Assembly (NCBI GenBank): GCA_004335635.1
Contig: QAXH01005294.1
Location: 4,376-68,375 of the forward strand
Length of the DNA stretch: 64,000 bases
Source of the DNA: Chloromonas sp. AAM2
Lineage: Eukaryota > Chlorophyta > Chlorophyceae > Chlamydomonadales > Chlamydomonadaceae
Direction: 5' to 3'
Part shown: positions 36,836-49,800 of the stretch, in pieces
Numbering within the stretch: position 1 is the stretch's first letter
Layout of the letters: every line of letters begins with the position of its first letter
Made by a program: the position numbers and the translations under genes
Notes under the pieces: model-generated
The model's database searches: none
What the model saw: only the letters and a program-made list of their open reading frames with translations
Told to the model about the DNA's origin: nothing

Positions 36836-39800
36836 TGAACTCAACTCCTCGGAAAGGTTTGGGTCGTGACGGCGCCGGACGGAAGTAACTCCAACCCGCG
36901 TAAACGACGATAGGTCTGCCTCTTACGCAGTCATACTGTGAGGCAGCTGTCTTGTTTACGTGGAATTTAGTAGCCAGAATACTCAAGCCATCTCAGGCAT
37001 ATCCTGCAAGGGTTGCAACAACAATGAAGCAAAGTGTGAGATGCCGAAGCGTCGCTTATAAGAAGAGTAACATACATGTAGTGGGAGTGCCATCTTCTGT
37101 GCGCCCTGACTCACACGGCAAGTCAGAACACTTGCCGGCAAGCATTGAGCATGCTTTGGTGCGTTCAAGGTAGCATGTGGACCTTGGGGGGCCCAGCTGC
37201 TTGCAGCTGTGCATGATGGCTCACCATTAAGCAAGGTCTAGCAAGTCCTTGAAGGGATGCAGCCTTGTCAGCGCCCTCGCCCCGTTTGGTCAAGTGGCTG
37301 CACGTCCTTGAGATCAGGATGGCAGCACTATGAGAGCAGCATCGGCTGTGCAACCACTGTTTGGCGGGTGTGGCACATGCTCAGCTCGGTTTACATGTGC
37401 TGGATAAGTATGCAGAGAATGTTGGTGCAAGAAGTCCATTGAGTGTGTCCTTGAGGTGGCCAATGCAGCCACCCGGAGTTATGAGATAAGCAGGTCCCGG
37501 TGTGGTCTGGCGTACGTTAGAAGTCAACATTGCAACACTGGCCCCTGTTTTGGGCCGCCGTGTAGTGCATGGTTTGGCGTCCTTCCATGCACTTCCGTGA
37601 CATGCCTGAGGCCACGTCCTGCCTAGATACAGAGTTCATATGATATGCGGCGCTTCCCGAGCAACTGGCAGACCCGCAGTCTGGCTGACCAGACGTAGCT
37701 GTGTGTCTGGTGGGCAGGCCGTACACTGCGAAATAACCAAGCAGCCAGCGGATAGCTACCGACAGAACCAGGGCGTGGCAACTGCTCGTGCATGACAAAT
37801 GGGCGATCTGGCTGAGTAGTGGTGGCTGCATCAGCACTGCTGCCCGCTGGGCTGTGTGTGAAAGAGCTCTGACGTTTTGAATCTTCCATATGTTTGTTTC
37901 ACTTCTTCCAAATGTCGATCAGGGCGAATTCTTGACCACCTGGTTGTTGCTGATGCCTGGCATGCTGGCTGCTTTGTATCAAGCTGGTGATTTCTCGCTT
38001 TCTGGTGTCTCAACCTGCGTGCACGTGTGCTGTTGGCGTACTCACTCCTGCATGATTACTTTCTGTTGCAGGGAGGTTCTACTTAGTAGTAGAACACGAG
38101 TAGTACTAGCAGGGAGGTTCTACTTAGTAGTAGAACACAAGTCCGTCTGTCTACATGCGACCATGAGTAGGCAAAAGTTACATGCAAATGGCGGTCCGGT
38201 CCCCGTGTGTGTGGCTGCCTGAAAGGTCCCCGTGTGTATGGCTTGCCGCCCACACGCTTTCAACAGTGCATTATGGGCCTTGGCGGTAGCTAGCTAGCAA
38301 GTATGCATGGTTGCGTTTGTGTGGAAATGGAGATGTCTAAGCGTCTATCAACAAGAACCACGCACTATCAATTATTAATCTACCAACCTGACTGTTGCAA
38401 CTACAGACACAAACACTTGACTTTTCCGACTGGGGCTGCAATTAATTCAACGTGGTAACAATTCGATGGTGCCATCTAGATCATCTGTTTCACCCAAGCG
38501 TCATGATGGATGGCACCAATGCCAAACGACGGCTCAAGTGGGGCAGAGAGAAGAAACTCTTGACCCTTGAATCCATCTTGTGTCGGGAGTACTTTGGGGT
38601 TTGTAGTTCAAATGAACGTCTGTTGTCATTCTTGGTGATGCTTTCACAGCTTTTGATGTGTGTCACTCGGTCTTGCTGGGGTTCGAAGAAGTGCCATGAG
38701 CAAGACAATGCTGTGTGGCACATCCAGGCTTACCAAGCCGCTGTTTCTCATTAGTGATTTGGTTTGACTTATAACAACTGCAACGCGCAGGTGGATTGTG
38801 TGCTTATTTATATGTTGTTGAATGATAGCTTGGGCAGCCCTGCTTTAGCGGACTGAAATGGTGCCAGTTGCCAATGTGTGATGATGGCCACGCCACAAAA
38901 GGTTGAATGAGCCAAACCAGCCGTAGTATGCTCATTTTGCCACCCCATTGTGTTTCATTGAAAGTAAGACTCGTAACCCTTCATGGCCGCCCGCCTCTAT
39001 GGGGAGGTAGCCAAGCCCTCCACCCCCCGACTGAGACAGCCGCAGCGCTGATTGATTTTGATTTGAGCCAGGTGGCCACAAGTCGGAACTTCAATGTATC
39101 TGCCGGGCGCAAAGTTGCCTGGTGCTGTGAGGTCCATTCCAGTGCTCTGGAAGTTGGCAGTCCTGCACACATGCACGTGCACGGATAGACTGGAGCTGCT
39201 AATTCTCAATTCCGTGTCACACGGCACCCACTGCTCTGCCTGGGGCCTGCCATCCGTCCAGGTACGGGTGAGGGATATGGTTTGTCATAATCTGGGGAAC
39301 GGTCCCTTCATGGCACATCAGTGTGCCTGGAGTTTTGCTCCTGTCTGCTCAAGACTGTGCTGGTGCGGTTCTGCGCCAGCTTTTGTACTTGATTTCCTGG
39401 ATTCTTAATGATTCTTAATTTGAGTTACTATGGCTTATGTGTAAAGGCATATTCGCAAAGCACACAGTGGACAGTGTGCTTGTAAATGAATGGGTAATTA
39501 CGAGCTTGGTGCATCACATACTGAGAGGAATCTAACCCTTCAACTTGCATGTGAAGGGGAATATGACCCACTGAGATGGTGGCGTCGTCATCCTCAAGGG
39601 TGCTATCCTATCCGCGAACCCCATCTGAAGGCCTGAAAATATATGTTTAGATCGCCGCCAATGTTGAGCTTAAATACAGTTAGAGAAGCACCACCCCAGC
39701 CGCCCCAATGGTCGGTTGTCAGAATTTGGATGCGTGAAGATGACCCCAGAGACAACGGAAGTACCCTTGAGCTGCAATCATACGGCTTGGATACAACCCA

Positions 39801-40591
39801 TGCAAGAACTGCACTCATGACAGCGCTTTGCCCAGGAAGGGAATCATCGCTTTGCCTGGACAACCATGAGAGAGCGCATTTGGCTTACAAGGTTCAGGCC
39901 AATGCGTGCATGCAGTCACTGGCAACTAAAGCAGGGGAAACCAGTATGACAAGTCCAATAGTACCTGTCTTATGGTTGTGCGCATAAGATCCACTGACAT
40001 TGAGAGACATTGTGTTGCTGCTCATTCCAACACGCATATATACACGCGCGCACACACACACACAGTGTGACCCACAGCAAGAAGCGTACTCACGAGACAA
40101 TAATTTCCAGCAGTCAATACATCAGGGCACACGAACAGTCAACACATTCCAGTCCACACAACTTGGTCATTTTGGTGCACGACGGGCAAGACATACACCA
40201 TCACCCTCATGGCCTTGTGATATGACAGGCTAGCTTTCTGGGACAACAAGGAACCCAGTGGCCAACTTCTGAATGGGAGGACGATGGCCGTGCTTAAGAA
40301 ATCTAATCTCAGGTCACAGTTTAAGTTCTCAGGTCAGTCAGACTGGACTTTAGAACGACAGCACGTGACCGCATGCGATGCATTTGCGGGCATTCGTAGC
40401 ACACGAAGCGGGGCACAGTGTCACGATGGAGCGGTCGTGCATAAGGTCGCACGCAGGCATTTCAAAGGCCACAACCCTAGCCACAAGTCAGAGTCATCCC
40501 ATTCTACCATCTGGACTTCCCAGATGATGGGAACTGCATAACACAGCATAACACTCAGAGCTTGACTTACTGAACCAGAGCTCTGGCAAAC
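36836..40591. other. Gene-poor stretch between cyclase and polymerase eta genes
   Basis: At 3.8 kb this is the longest stretch without a supported gene. Frames reach about 114 codons (39643-39987 plus; 37517-37837 minus) with no domain, signal sequence or splice pattern. It holds a two-unit hairpin repeat (38069-38138) and a short CA run (40044-40064). Part is presumably cyclase 3' UTR and polymerase promoter. Confidence 0.5.
38069..38138. repeat. Two-unit direct repeat, each unit a hairpin
   Basis: CAGGGAGGTTCTACTTAGTA+GTAGAACAC at 38069-38097 is repeated exactly at 38110-38138. Within each unit GTTCTACT pairs with AGTAGAAC around a short loop. Confidence 0.85.
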
Positions 40592-43500
40592 ATGAATGAG
40601 CTTGGGCGCAACAGGGTAGTTGCCCATGTGGACTTGGTGAGTGGGCTAGTGGCACAAGGTGATGCGCATGTGCCTGCCCAGCACGCTGCGCCATGCACCA
40701 GCACGTGTGGCATGATGCCCTGGGCATGCACTGCCCGCAGGATGCCTTTTATGCCGCTGTGGAGATGCAGCGCAGCCCGGCATTGAGAGGCACGCCGGTT
40801 GTGGTGGTTCAATACAACCCATTCGGTAGGCGGGCCCATCAGCAGAGCATTGTGTATGCAAGAGGCACGTGGACTCTATGCTTGCAAGCCCTGGAGAGCG
40901 TATCCTGCTTCATCAAGCCAAAGGAGCTGGTTGTGGGAGGGGAGCAAAGATTTTACGTGCCCCTGGATAGCTAGAATTCACAAGGCCTGAATGGAGAAGC
41001 CTTCGGAAGGCACTTTGGACATCGGGCCAGTCTACTCTGCACATAGCATTACACGCCCAGAGGGCTGATTTCTTCTTTCACAACTCAGACAGGTGCCGAA
41101 ATGATGCTGACACCTGGCTCTAAACCACAAGGGCAGCATGGGCAGCAGTCCATGGAAACAGGTTGTTCATGCACGCGAACTGCCAAGTGCATTGATATGG
41201 CTGCTGCTCTGCCTGTGTGTGTCCGTGTGTCAGGTGATCTGCGCCGTGTCAAGCCCGAGGACCCGCGAGCGTTCCCGGACAGCAATGGCAGCATCATTGC
41301 TGTCAGCTGGGAGGCACGCAGCTTTGGGGTCAAGAGGTGAGTGCAGTCGCATGACATGGAACTGCCACAGCTCCCAAGCCTCCAGCCTTCAGGTGAGGCA
41401 GGCATTGGGGAAACTGGTGGAGGAGTAGCGACAGAGCAGGCGCTGTGCTGCCTCACGACCAGGCAAGCAAGCCAAGGAGTCCGAGAACTTCCCCCGTGCC
41501 ATCAGGGTCAACTTAAGCACCATCAGAGCAGATGGATCCTGCCTAATGATGCATACGATAGCGGCTCCAATTGATACTGTTCAATGTTGGACACACTGTT
41601 CATTGTTGGACGATGCTTGTGCTCACCACCAAGCCGTGCCTCTGAAGTGGCATGGGCCGGCGTGCATGATTCTAAGTGGCCTGGAGGCCAACGTCCTGGT
41701 ACCCAGAGGCTTGAAGTGCACCCCAGTCGACATGTTCCGCTCGCTCAACGCCTTGCACAGAAACATGATGGCCCAGGAGGCCAAGAAGCTTTGCCCGGAA
41801 CTCAGCATCATACAAGTGCCAGTGGCACACGGCAAGGTGTGGAAAACTCGTTGATGACTGCACCAGTAAAGAAAACAGCTGCAGCAGTGCCCATATGCTT
41901 TTCTTGTGCACAGCTGCCCTCATGTCATTGCCAAGCTCCGCAGCGAACCTCGCACCACGTTTCCCGTTGCTGGCTCGGCTCCAGGCTGACCTGACCATTT
42001 ACCGGGAGGCGGGGGCGCAGGTGGCGGCTGTGCTGTCCCGTCTGTCCATGTGCGAGCGAGCGTCCATTGATGAGGTGCGTCCGGTGACAGGCATGATGGT
42101 GAGCGGCGCAGGAGTGGACAGGACTGGCAGCAGCATTGTGCCAACTCAACAAACTTGTGTTGTTGGAGGGACGCAGATGACTCTGTGGGATGCTTGGTCC
42201 GCGAATCAGCAAACAAGACTCACGCTTGGGCACAGCTGGTGTGCATGCTTGCCTTCTGTTCAAAACAGGCCATGGCGTGCAAGAGCGTGTAGGCCATAAG
42301 CGCATTCCCCAAGGTCCATGCGGTGGCTGAATGCCCTTCAGGTGTACTTGGATGTCACGGATGAGGCAGCGGCGAGACTGGCAGCGGCCCGGCAGGCCGG
42401 GAGCCCCCACCCGCCTGTGCCCGGATCATTTGAGGGCATGCATGTGCTGGGCGCACAGGAGACGCAGGAGGTAAGCACACCATGCGCTGCCTGATTGCTG
42501 ATGCTCCGTGGTGCGTGTGGTGTGGCCGCACATCCATGGATGCTGCATGCACGTGATCATCAACCCTTCGCCCCCGCCGCGAGTACACAGCCAAGCCCTG
42601 GCTGCCACTGGTACGTGTACGTAGCGTGCCAAGCGCTGTGCGCCCTGCTTGCTGGCTGTTAACCTCGGGCGTCCTGCGTTCAGGACGATGCGGCGGACGC
42701 TGCCGGTGACTCCACTGTCGCTGCCAGCGGGGCGCAGGCGGGGGTCAGGAGTGCAGCCGAGGTCGCCAGGTCCTGGTGGGCGCGGCCGGAGGGCGAGTGG
42801 CTGCCACACGAAGCGCTGCTGGCAGCGGGAGCGCAGGTGGGGCGCAGGGGCAGGAACCGCAGGAGCAGGGGTGGTAGAAAGCCGGTGAGGCCTGGGAGCA
42901 GGGTCAGATTGTCCTGCAGCAGATCAGAGACGCCCGTCACACACCGGGTTGGGTGCAAAGACAGATTTGGTCATTTTGTTCTTACCCCAATTTGTGCTTA
43001 GCCAAGCCTTGTTTGAAGATTATAGAAAACTCGACACCTGGTGACCTCCAGATTGTGTTTGGTCACCATACCCGTATCCTGTTTCATGCAGGCTCAAGCT
43101 GATGCATCTGCCACGTTGCCTCATGTCTGCTCCTGCCCTTTGTGCCCAGGTTGTGTGGGAGCTGAGGCAGGCAGTGCGCAGTGAGCTGGGCTACACGTGC
43201 TCAGCAGGTGACAGCGGGCAGGGCATGCACTCACGCAGGGCCAGGGTGCACGTGAACAATCAGTTCAATGATGTCTTGACAAGCAATGCTGCAATGATAC
43301 TGCGAACAGCTGAAGGGCCGGGACAACCAGCAACACTTACGGGACTGGCACCACAACACAGGGTAGTAGTTCACAAGTGGCATCATGTTGCAGTATAGGC
43401 TGTGTGCCATACCAAGATAGCCAGCGGAACATGGGATGAATTGGATGTCAAGTCAACGGTGTCCACATCTGCACAAGGTACACATTTGCTTGTCCATGCA

Positions 43501-44651
43501 AATACGCCAAGACACACGCATCGTACCGTAAGGTGTGCCATGTACGCGTCCACAGGCATAGCGCACTACAAGATCCTGGCCAAGCTCTGCAGTGCGCTGC
43601 ATAAGCCCGACCAGCAGACTCTGGTCCCCTCCACCTCAGTGCCAGGGCTCCTAAAGGACCTGCCTGTCACCAAGCTGAGGGGCCTGGGGGGGGACTTTGG
43701 AGCGCACGTGCAGCAGACACTGGGGGCCACAACATGTGGTGGGTGGCAACTGGGGAGCATTGCCTGCGGATTGTCAATGGTTGGGTCAGTGTGCCTGTCC
43801 AAAGCAGGTGCACAAAGCTAAGGCTGCAGGTGAGCGTATGTGGTTAGCAAGCCTGTGTTGCATGGCTGTTGAAACCTATACCTCTACATTTGGCAGCTTG
43901 CCATGCCATGCCATGCCAAACTGACACGGCTGCAATCCAATCAGTCCTGTGGTTCCTATGCAGGCGAGGTGTGGCCCGTGCCCGTGTCCCGCCTGTCCAG
44001 CCTGTTTGGTGACAAGAAAGGCCAGTGGCTGTCGCGCCTGGTGTGGGGCGTGGACACGGACAACGACATCAAGCAGCGCATGCTGCCCAACCAGCTCAGC
44101 TGCGGCAAGACATTCAGGCGGGGCATGAAGCAGTACTAGGGCTGACCCAGGTTGGCAGCCTGCCAAACTGCAAGGGCACAATAAGAGATTTGCCAACTCA
44201 GCAGGTTTTCAGGATTTGGTATGGTTGGCCGGAGATTAGCCGTACATGCATACCAATTCCATGTGCCCACAGGTAGGCATGGGTCGTGCACGCAGCAGTG
44301 TTTCGTTCAGGCCAGTTCAATTGATGTGGATCTCTGAGGGCTTCCAGAGTCCTCAGTGTTACACTTTCATACGGCACGTGCGTGTTCCTCGCAGGGGTGC
44401 CAATGCCTTAAGCGACCTGTCCTCGGTGCGCCACTGGCTGGGGCAGCTGGGCGAGGAGCTGTCGGAGCGGGGCGTAGCGGACCGGGCCGCCAACAAGCGC
44501 ATGCCCACCACGCTCACAGGTGGGCGCAACCGCTCAGCACATACATCCACGTGTAGATGTCCCAACTCTGTGGGTCTGTTCAGCAGTCATCGCACCAGAA
44601 CAGTGTGCACGCTTGTCGGCGGTTTAAAGGCTCCAGTTTAAAAGCCAACAA

Positions 44652-44692
<41 letters not shown>

Positions 44693-46142
44693 TGCTCCTG
44701 CTCCTGCTGGCCGCAGTGGCCCTCACTTGCCAGGCAACCCCCGACACGCCGGCCGCCAACATCACCCGCTCGTGTCCGCTGGGACAGCCCACAGCCCATG
44801 CCATGGCTGACGCAGCAACAGCGCTCATTAAGAAGTGGGCAGCGGACAGAATGTGAGCGGGGCCAGGCCAGGGACTGACTCACCTTCTCTGACTGCTAGT
44901 CAGCACATATCGTATAGGATCATATCAGCACATATCGTATAGGATCATAGGTTCTTATACTGGTGCGCGTTCACCTGGCAGTTGCTACAGCTTCTGTGTG
45001 CGCGTTGTGCTTGGCTTGAACATAGAGTCTAACCCCCTTTTGGCCCACCTTGTGCGCTGCTCAGGTCCGGGTGGAAGCTGACGTCGCTGTTTTTGACCAC
45101 CTCGCACTTTGTGTCTGCCCCCACGGGCGCCTCCACCATCACCCGCTTCCTGGGCGCACCCGCCACACGCTCACCCGCACGGCGACAACCCCAGCCGCCA
45201 GCGCACAGCACGGGCGCTTTTCATGAAGCGGGTGTTGTGAAGCTGGAGCAGGAGCAACAGCAGGAGCGGCAGCAGCAGCAGGGCACACCGACAAGCGTCC
45301 GAGGGCACGAAACTTTTCAGATCGACCCAGGAAGCGTTTCCCTGGCTGAGTTGACAGGCACCAACGGCGGTGTGAGCCATCAAGCAGCGTCTGACCACAG
45401 TTATGGTGATGATGGGACCTCCGGGGATGGGGCCGCCAGCCTGCCTGATGGCCAGAACCCTGGGGAAAAGCGGCAAACACATGCGGCACACAGTTTAGCA
45501 ACAGAGCCTGACTTGGTGCCTGAAGGCTTGCAGCATGTTGGAGCTCAAGAGCCGGCCGATATCCAAGGCTTGCAACCATGCTCAAGGGCAGTGGATGACA
45601 GCCAGGGTAGCCAGTTGCCCTCCTCACAGGCTGTGTTTCCTTCCTCTTTGTCTGACTGGCTGACAAGGGACAGTCAGGCCCCAGATGCGGACGCAGCACG
45701 CATGCAGGGCGCTGGGCAACCACATGACCGACAGCAGGAAAACGGTGCTCAGGATTGGGGCGGGCTTGTGCCAACCAGCACCACACATCTAGCTCTGCAG
45801 CCAGCATCGCACTCAGGCCCATCACATGCCCAACCATCAGCAGCTCCACATCAGGCGCATGCTCAGTTGCTGCCTTCCCAAGCAGCAGGTACCCCTGGCA
45901 CTGCCCCGTCACAGGACGGCTGGCAGCGGGTGCAGGCAGAAGAAGTTGATGCAACGGTGCTTGCCGAGCTGCCCCTGCACATACAGCAGGAGCTGCGGGC
46001 CAGCCTGCGCCTGCCACCCCTGCCAACGCATGCCGTGGGGCGACCACGGTCGGGCAGCAAACGGCCGCACAAGCCAGCCACACCGGCTGAACAAAAGCCA
46101 AGCAAGAGCATCAAATCCTACTTTTCGCCAGCTCAACCTTGA
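40592..46142 (+). CDS. DNA polymerase eta (Y-family translesion polymerase)
   Basis: Error-tolerant nuclear polymerase that copies past UV photoproducts. Exons 40592-40636, 40741-40825, 41234-41336, 41761-41836, 41985-42074, 42342-42470, 42684-42836, 43150-43207, 43556-43738, 43964-44132, 44395-44519, 44717-44852 and 45065-46142 join in phase to 809 residues. Motifs: HVDLDAFYAAVE (first metal Asp), IIAVSWEARSFGVKR, EAKKLCPEL, CERASIDEVYLDVTD (catalytic Asp-Glu), YTCSAGIAHYKILAKL (fingers/palm), KLRGLGGDFG and LSCGKTF, then the little finger (SVRHWLGQLGEELSER). The match is to POLH, not kappa, iota or REV1. Between palm motifs is a plant-type insert (residues about 150-230). The tail has a glutamine-rich run, a UBM-like ubiquitin-binding motif and a terminal PIP-like motif. 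The donor after LSCGKTF is unclear: either 44132 (GTACTA) or a GC donor at 44117. Confidence 0.94.
44664..44692 (+). repeat. (CA)n microsatellite in a polymerase eta intron
   Basis: Uninterrupted CA dinucleotides, preceded by CGCGCG, directly upstream of the acceptor of the exon at 44717. Confidence 0.95.
44901..44949 (+). repeat. 25-bp tandem duplication in a polymerase eta intron
   Basis: CAGCACATATCGTATAGGAT+CATAT occurs twice head to tail with no mismatch apart from the last base. It lies between exons at 44852 and 45065. Confidence 0.9.
45943..46130 (+). other. UBM-like and PIP-like motifs at the polymerase eta C-terminus
   Basis: Codons near 45943-46005 read VDATVLAELPLHIQQEL, which fits the UBM pattern (acidic/Val start, Leu-Pro, Ile-Gln, Glu-Leu) known from REV1 and iota. 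Codons near 46105-46130 read KSIKSYFSP, with the Ile and Tyr-Phe of a PIP-box but not the first Gln. Animal polymerase eta uses a UBZ zinc finger instead; plant enzymes are reported to carry UBM-type motifs. Binding is inferred. Confidence 0.55.
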
Positions 46143-46881
46143 CCCTGTAACGCTGTACTGACGCGGGCCATCGCGTGCTTACAACAGGCTAGCTTTACGC
46201 ATGGCTGGTGTGTAAAGGACGTGTTTCCACAGCGCGTACAGGACATGGCATAGCGTAACGCACATGATTTTAAGCCTTGTTGAGCGCGGCTTGTAAGGCA
46301 CTGCTTCCTGACATATTAAGCACCGTTATCACAAGCGGCTTGTGGACATTCTCCAATGTCATGTCAGTCGTGTTGAAACACAGAAAAGCCAAGGCAGGTA
46401 CACAGACACGCGCAGCGCAAACGCCACACAGCTCTTCTGTCACACACGTGCAAATGTGTACAGTGCAAATGTGTGCCTTGCCCTTCCGTGTGATGAACTT
46501 GATCCAAAACCCGGCAGTTGTCTGTTCACAGTCGACCTTTCGCTCTACCGGCGTCGTGAGCAGGAGGCGGGCATCTGCACAGGCCAGCTTAGGCGTCGTG
46601 TGCATGCTGTCAGATGCCGACCATCGCCTGTTAGAGCAGACGCTAAGTTGTCCCAGTCTGTCAGCATGCGCCTGATGGTTGCAACCTTGCTGACTGGCGC
46701 GTGCCTCTCACAGTCACAGTTGTGCAACCTCACGGCCCCACGTATATGTACATGCCTGGCCTCAGCCCGCAAAAATGATCACGCATCTCCCACCACACCT
46801 CACATACCGACGTACGCACACGTTCTCAGCAAGCTCGGGTATACAACGATATCTTTGCGTCCAGCTGCGGCAGTGCACATC
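46143..46881. other. Intergenic between polymerase eta and the esterase-family gene
   Basis: No supported gene. A TGTAA poly(A)-type site lies at 46211-46215, about 70 bases after the polymerase stop; another TGTAA is only three bases past the stop. A 220-codon plus-strand frame (46342-47004) runs through into the first exon of the next gene, but only its last part (from the ATG at 46882) has support. Confidence 0.45.
46211..46215 (+). terminator. Candidate poly(A) signal (TGTAA) of polymerase eta
   Basis: TGTAA is the usual green-algal polyadenylation signal. This one is at a plausible distance after the stop codon. The short motif also occurs by chance, so the call is weak. Confidence 0.3.
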
Positions 46882-49800
46882 ATGGCACAATTTACGACCA
46901 AGATGCCAGGCGTGATGCCTGCGTCCACCAGACGCCGTGACTTATCCACGGCTGAAACCAAGAAGATGGCCGAGGTGGGCAAACCCTTGTCCGCAGCCGG
47001 ATGACTCACCGTTTTGAGCCTGCGCCGACCGCACCATGCTGACGTCCCGGAGCCTCCTCCTTGCTTGCCCTCGTCACGACGTTTGCCGTGCCCGCACCAT
47101 GCTATGCGCAGGCCATCCGTGGTCTTGCGATCACTGGCGCATCACAGGAAGAGCTCAACCGGCAGATCTTGGACCGCATCCCCGACACAGCGCGTTTCGT
47201 GATGATTGGTAGGCATCAGGTGTATGATGGTGTGCCGTCCGACACTCGTGGGTAGCGTCATCAGTTCGCCTGCGTGCATGCACCTCTGCTCACTCTCGTA
47301 GCTGGCATCGTCAGCTTGCCTGCCATGCACCTGTGCGCAGGCGAGGCGTCCCACGGCACCGAGGAGTTCTATTCCCAGCGCGCCGAACTCACCAAGCTGC
47401 TCATCAAGGTGGGCTGGGTCTCTGTCCAAGCACAGACGCGCTGGCTGTGGAGGCGCGACCTGGCTGTAAATGGTGCTGGGGACAGGAACAGTGTATAGTG
47501 GTGGTATAGTGGAAGTGTACAGCGGAAGGTACAAGAAGGTACAACTGTATGTGCTTTGATAGATAGCCTGCCAACTACGCAGTCCACTGCAGTGCGCATA
47601 TAGAAAGTATGACATGTACCTCAGGATTTGCACAGTTTATTCAGGCACATGCCTATCATCATCATTTGCTGGTTTCACCACCCCTGTGCACACACAGGAG
47701 CGTGGCTTTCACGCTGTGTGCTGCGAGGCGGACTGGCCTGACATGTTCCATGCCAACGAGTATGCACGCGGCAAGCCAATGCCGGGGGCAGCGCAGGAGG
47801 CACTGTCCTCTTTTACAGTAAGATGACATGGCGTTGGTGATGATGTCGAGAGAAGTAAGTTGCATCATAAGTTTAGCAAGCTCTTCCCTTGAACTGTTGA
47901 TGACGTTGAGAGAACTAACTGATGATTGCGTCAGAAAAACACGCAGGTGTTGGTTCAGCAACTCTAGTTTAGCTTGCTTATCCCTCCAGTGATGAGTTCG
48001 TGGGTGCTAAAGAAGTTCCAGAAAAGCAGACAGGCTCAGGCATGATTGGTGATGGTCGTGCTGTTTGATCGCAAAACCCATCGTGGTTTTTCGCTAACCT
48101 TTTGTTCCATGACTCTTTACTTGTATAATCTCATGGCGTTCAGCGCTTTCCCACCTGGATGTGGCGCAATACCGTGATGGAGGAGTTTGTGGAGTGGCTG
48201 CGTGCGCACAACATGATCAACAAGGACCTGGCGCATAAGGTCAGTGCATGTGAACAGCAGGCGGCAGGGCCATTGACGGACCTGATTGGAATTTACAAAC
48301 TAGTTTGGGGTGCATAATGCGATCCTGCCATTCCTTGTGTGCTGTCGTCCATAACCCAATCAAGTTGTGACGTGTGTGTCATACGCAGGTCGGAGTGTAC
48401 GGTATGGACCTGTACTCCCTGCACCGGAGTGCGTCGTCCGTGATTCATCGCCTGCAGGAAGAAGGCATGGAGGAGGCGGCCAAGGAGGTGGGCTGCAGGT
48501 ACCACTGCCTGGACAGGTGAGGCAAAGGGAAGGTTGGTGTGGGCTGCCCGCTTAAGTCTGAAAATTTCAGCACAGGAGGTAGGGGATTTCGACAGGTAAG
48601 CCAAAGGGAGCAAGTGAAATGGCCACGGCAAGAGGAGGTAGAAAGGGCTGCATTGATTTTGTGCTCATCCTAGACATCGTCATCATAACGCCTGCCTTGG
48701 GGTTCTATGGTGTTGACACAGGAGGTAGGACTCGGATCGCTGAAGGCATCTTGCTCTGCTCACCCTGATCCTAGCCCTGCCACATTCATTCATTCATTCA
48801 TTCATTTTATCATGCACACACAGTCTGACAGCGTGGGATTATATGGTCGCGGAAACACTGTTACTTTACAATCCCACCTTGACCCTAAGCTTATCCGCCA
48901 AACTTCTGCGCTTGTCCTGTTGCTCGCACCATGTAGCAACTTCAGGTGCTGGTGCTGTGCTATGGTCATGCGCAGATACGGTGCAGACGCGCAGGCATAT
49001 GGCATGGCTGTGGGCATGTTCAAACAGGCGTCGTGTGAGGAGGCGGCTGTGCAGGCGCTGATACGCGCATGGGCGGCAGCAGGCTTCAAGCGCCAAGCAG
49101 AACTTGACAATGAGGAGAAGTTTGAGCATGCGCTGGAGGTCAGTGGCGCAGCAAGTCCATTTGTGCGGCTATTGGTTTGTTTGGAGTTACTGACTACTGA
49201 AGGGCTGGCCTACTTAAATGAGGCTAGGTGTTCTTGCTACATACACAAGGACCATTGCCACGTCAGATTGCTAAAACTATTATAAATAGCATTGGTTACA
49301 TGTCCACGAAATAAATGCCTCGTGCGCCCAGTTTTGATGTATGGGTTTTGTGCAGATTGAGGCCAACGCGTTGGTTGTGGTCAATGCTGAGGAGTACTAT
49401 CGCAAGATGTTCTTCAGGTGGGCCTGGCATCTGCAGATGTGCTGAGACGATCTGCAGAAACGAACAACACTTCAAGTGCCTTGGTAATCTGCAGACATGA
49501 GCAGCATTCGCTGTGTGATGATTGTATGCTTTCCTGTTTATGTTGGGTATGGTTGTGAGGGTTTTCTGCCTGTCATCTCCCAGATCTGGGCGCGACGTGA
49601 CCTGGAACCTACGTGACTCGCACTTCCTTGACACCGTGCTGCTTGTCGAGGCGAACCTGCACCGCCACCTGAACATTCCCCAGCCCCGCATCGTGCTCTG
49701 GGCGCACAACAGGTACACGACGGCGTGCGACAACGCATGTGGCGAGCGACAGAAGCCAGTGAACTATTGATAGGGTTGTTGATTGCAAATTTCGCAATGC

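Noticed and set aside
45139..46101. 320-codon open frame on the minus strand
   Set aside because: It lies entirely antisense to the last exon of polymerase eta, is Cys/Ala/Gly-rich as expected from a GC-rich shadow, and shows no domain.
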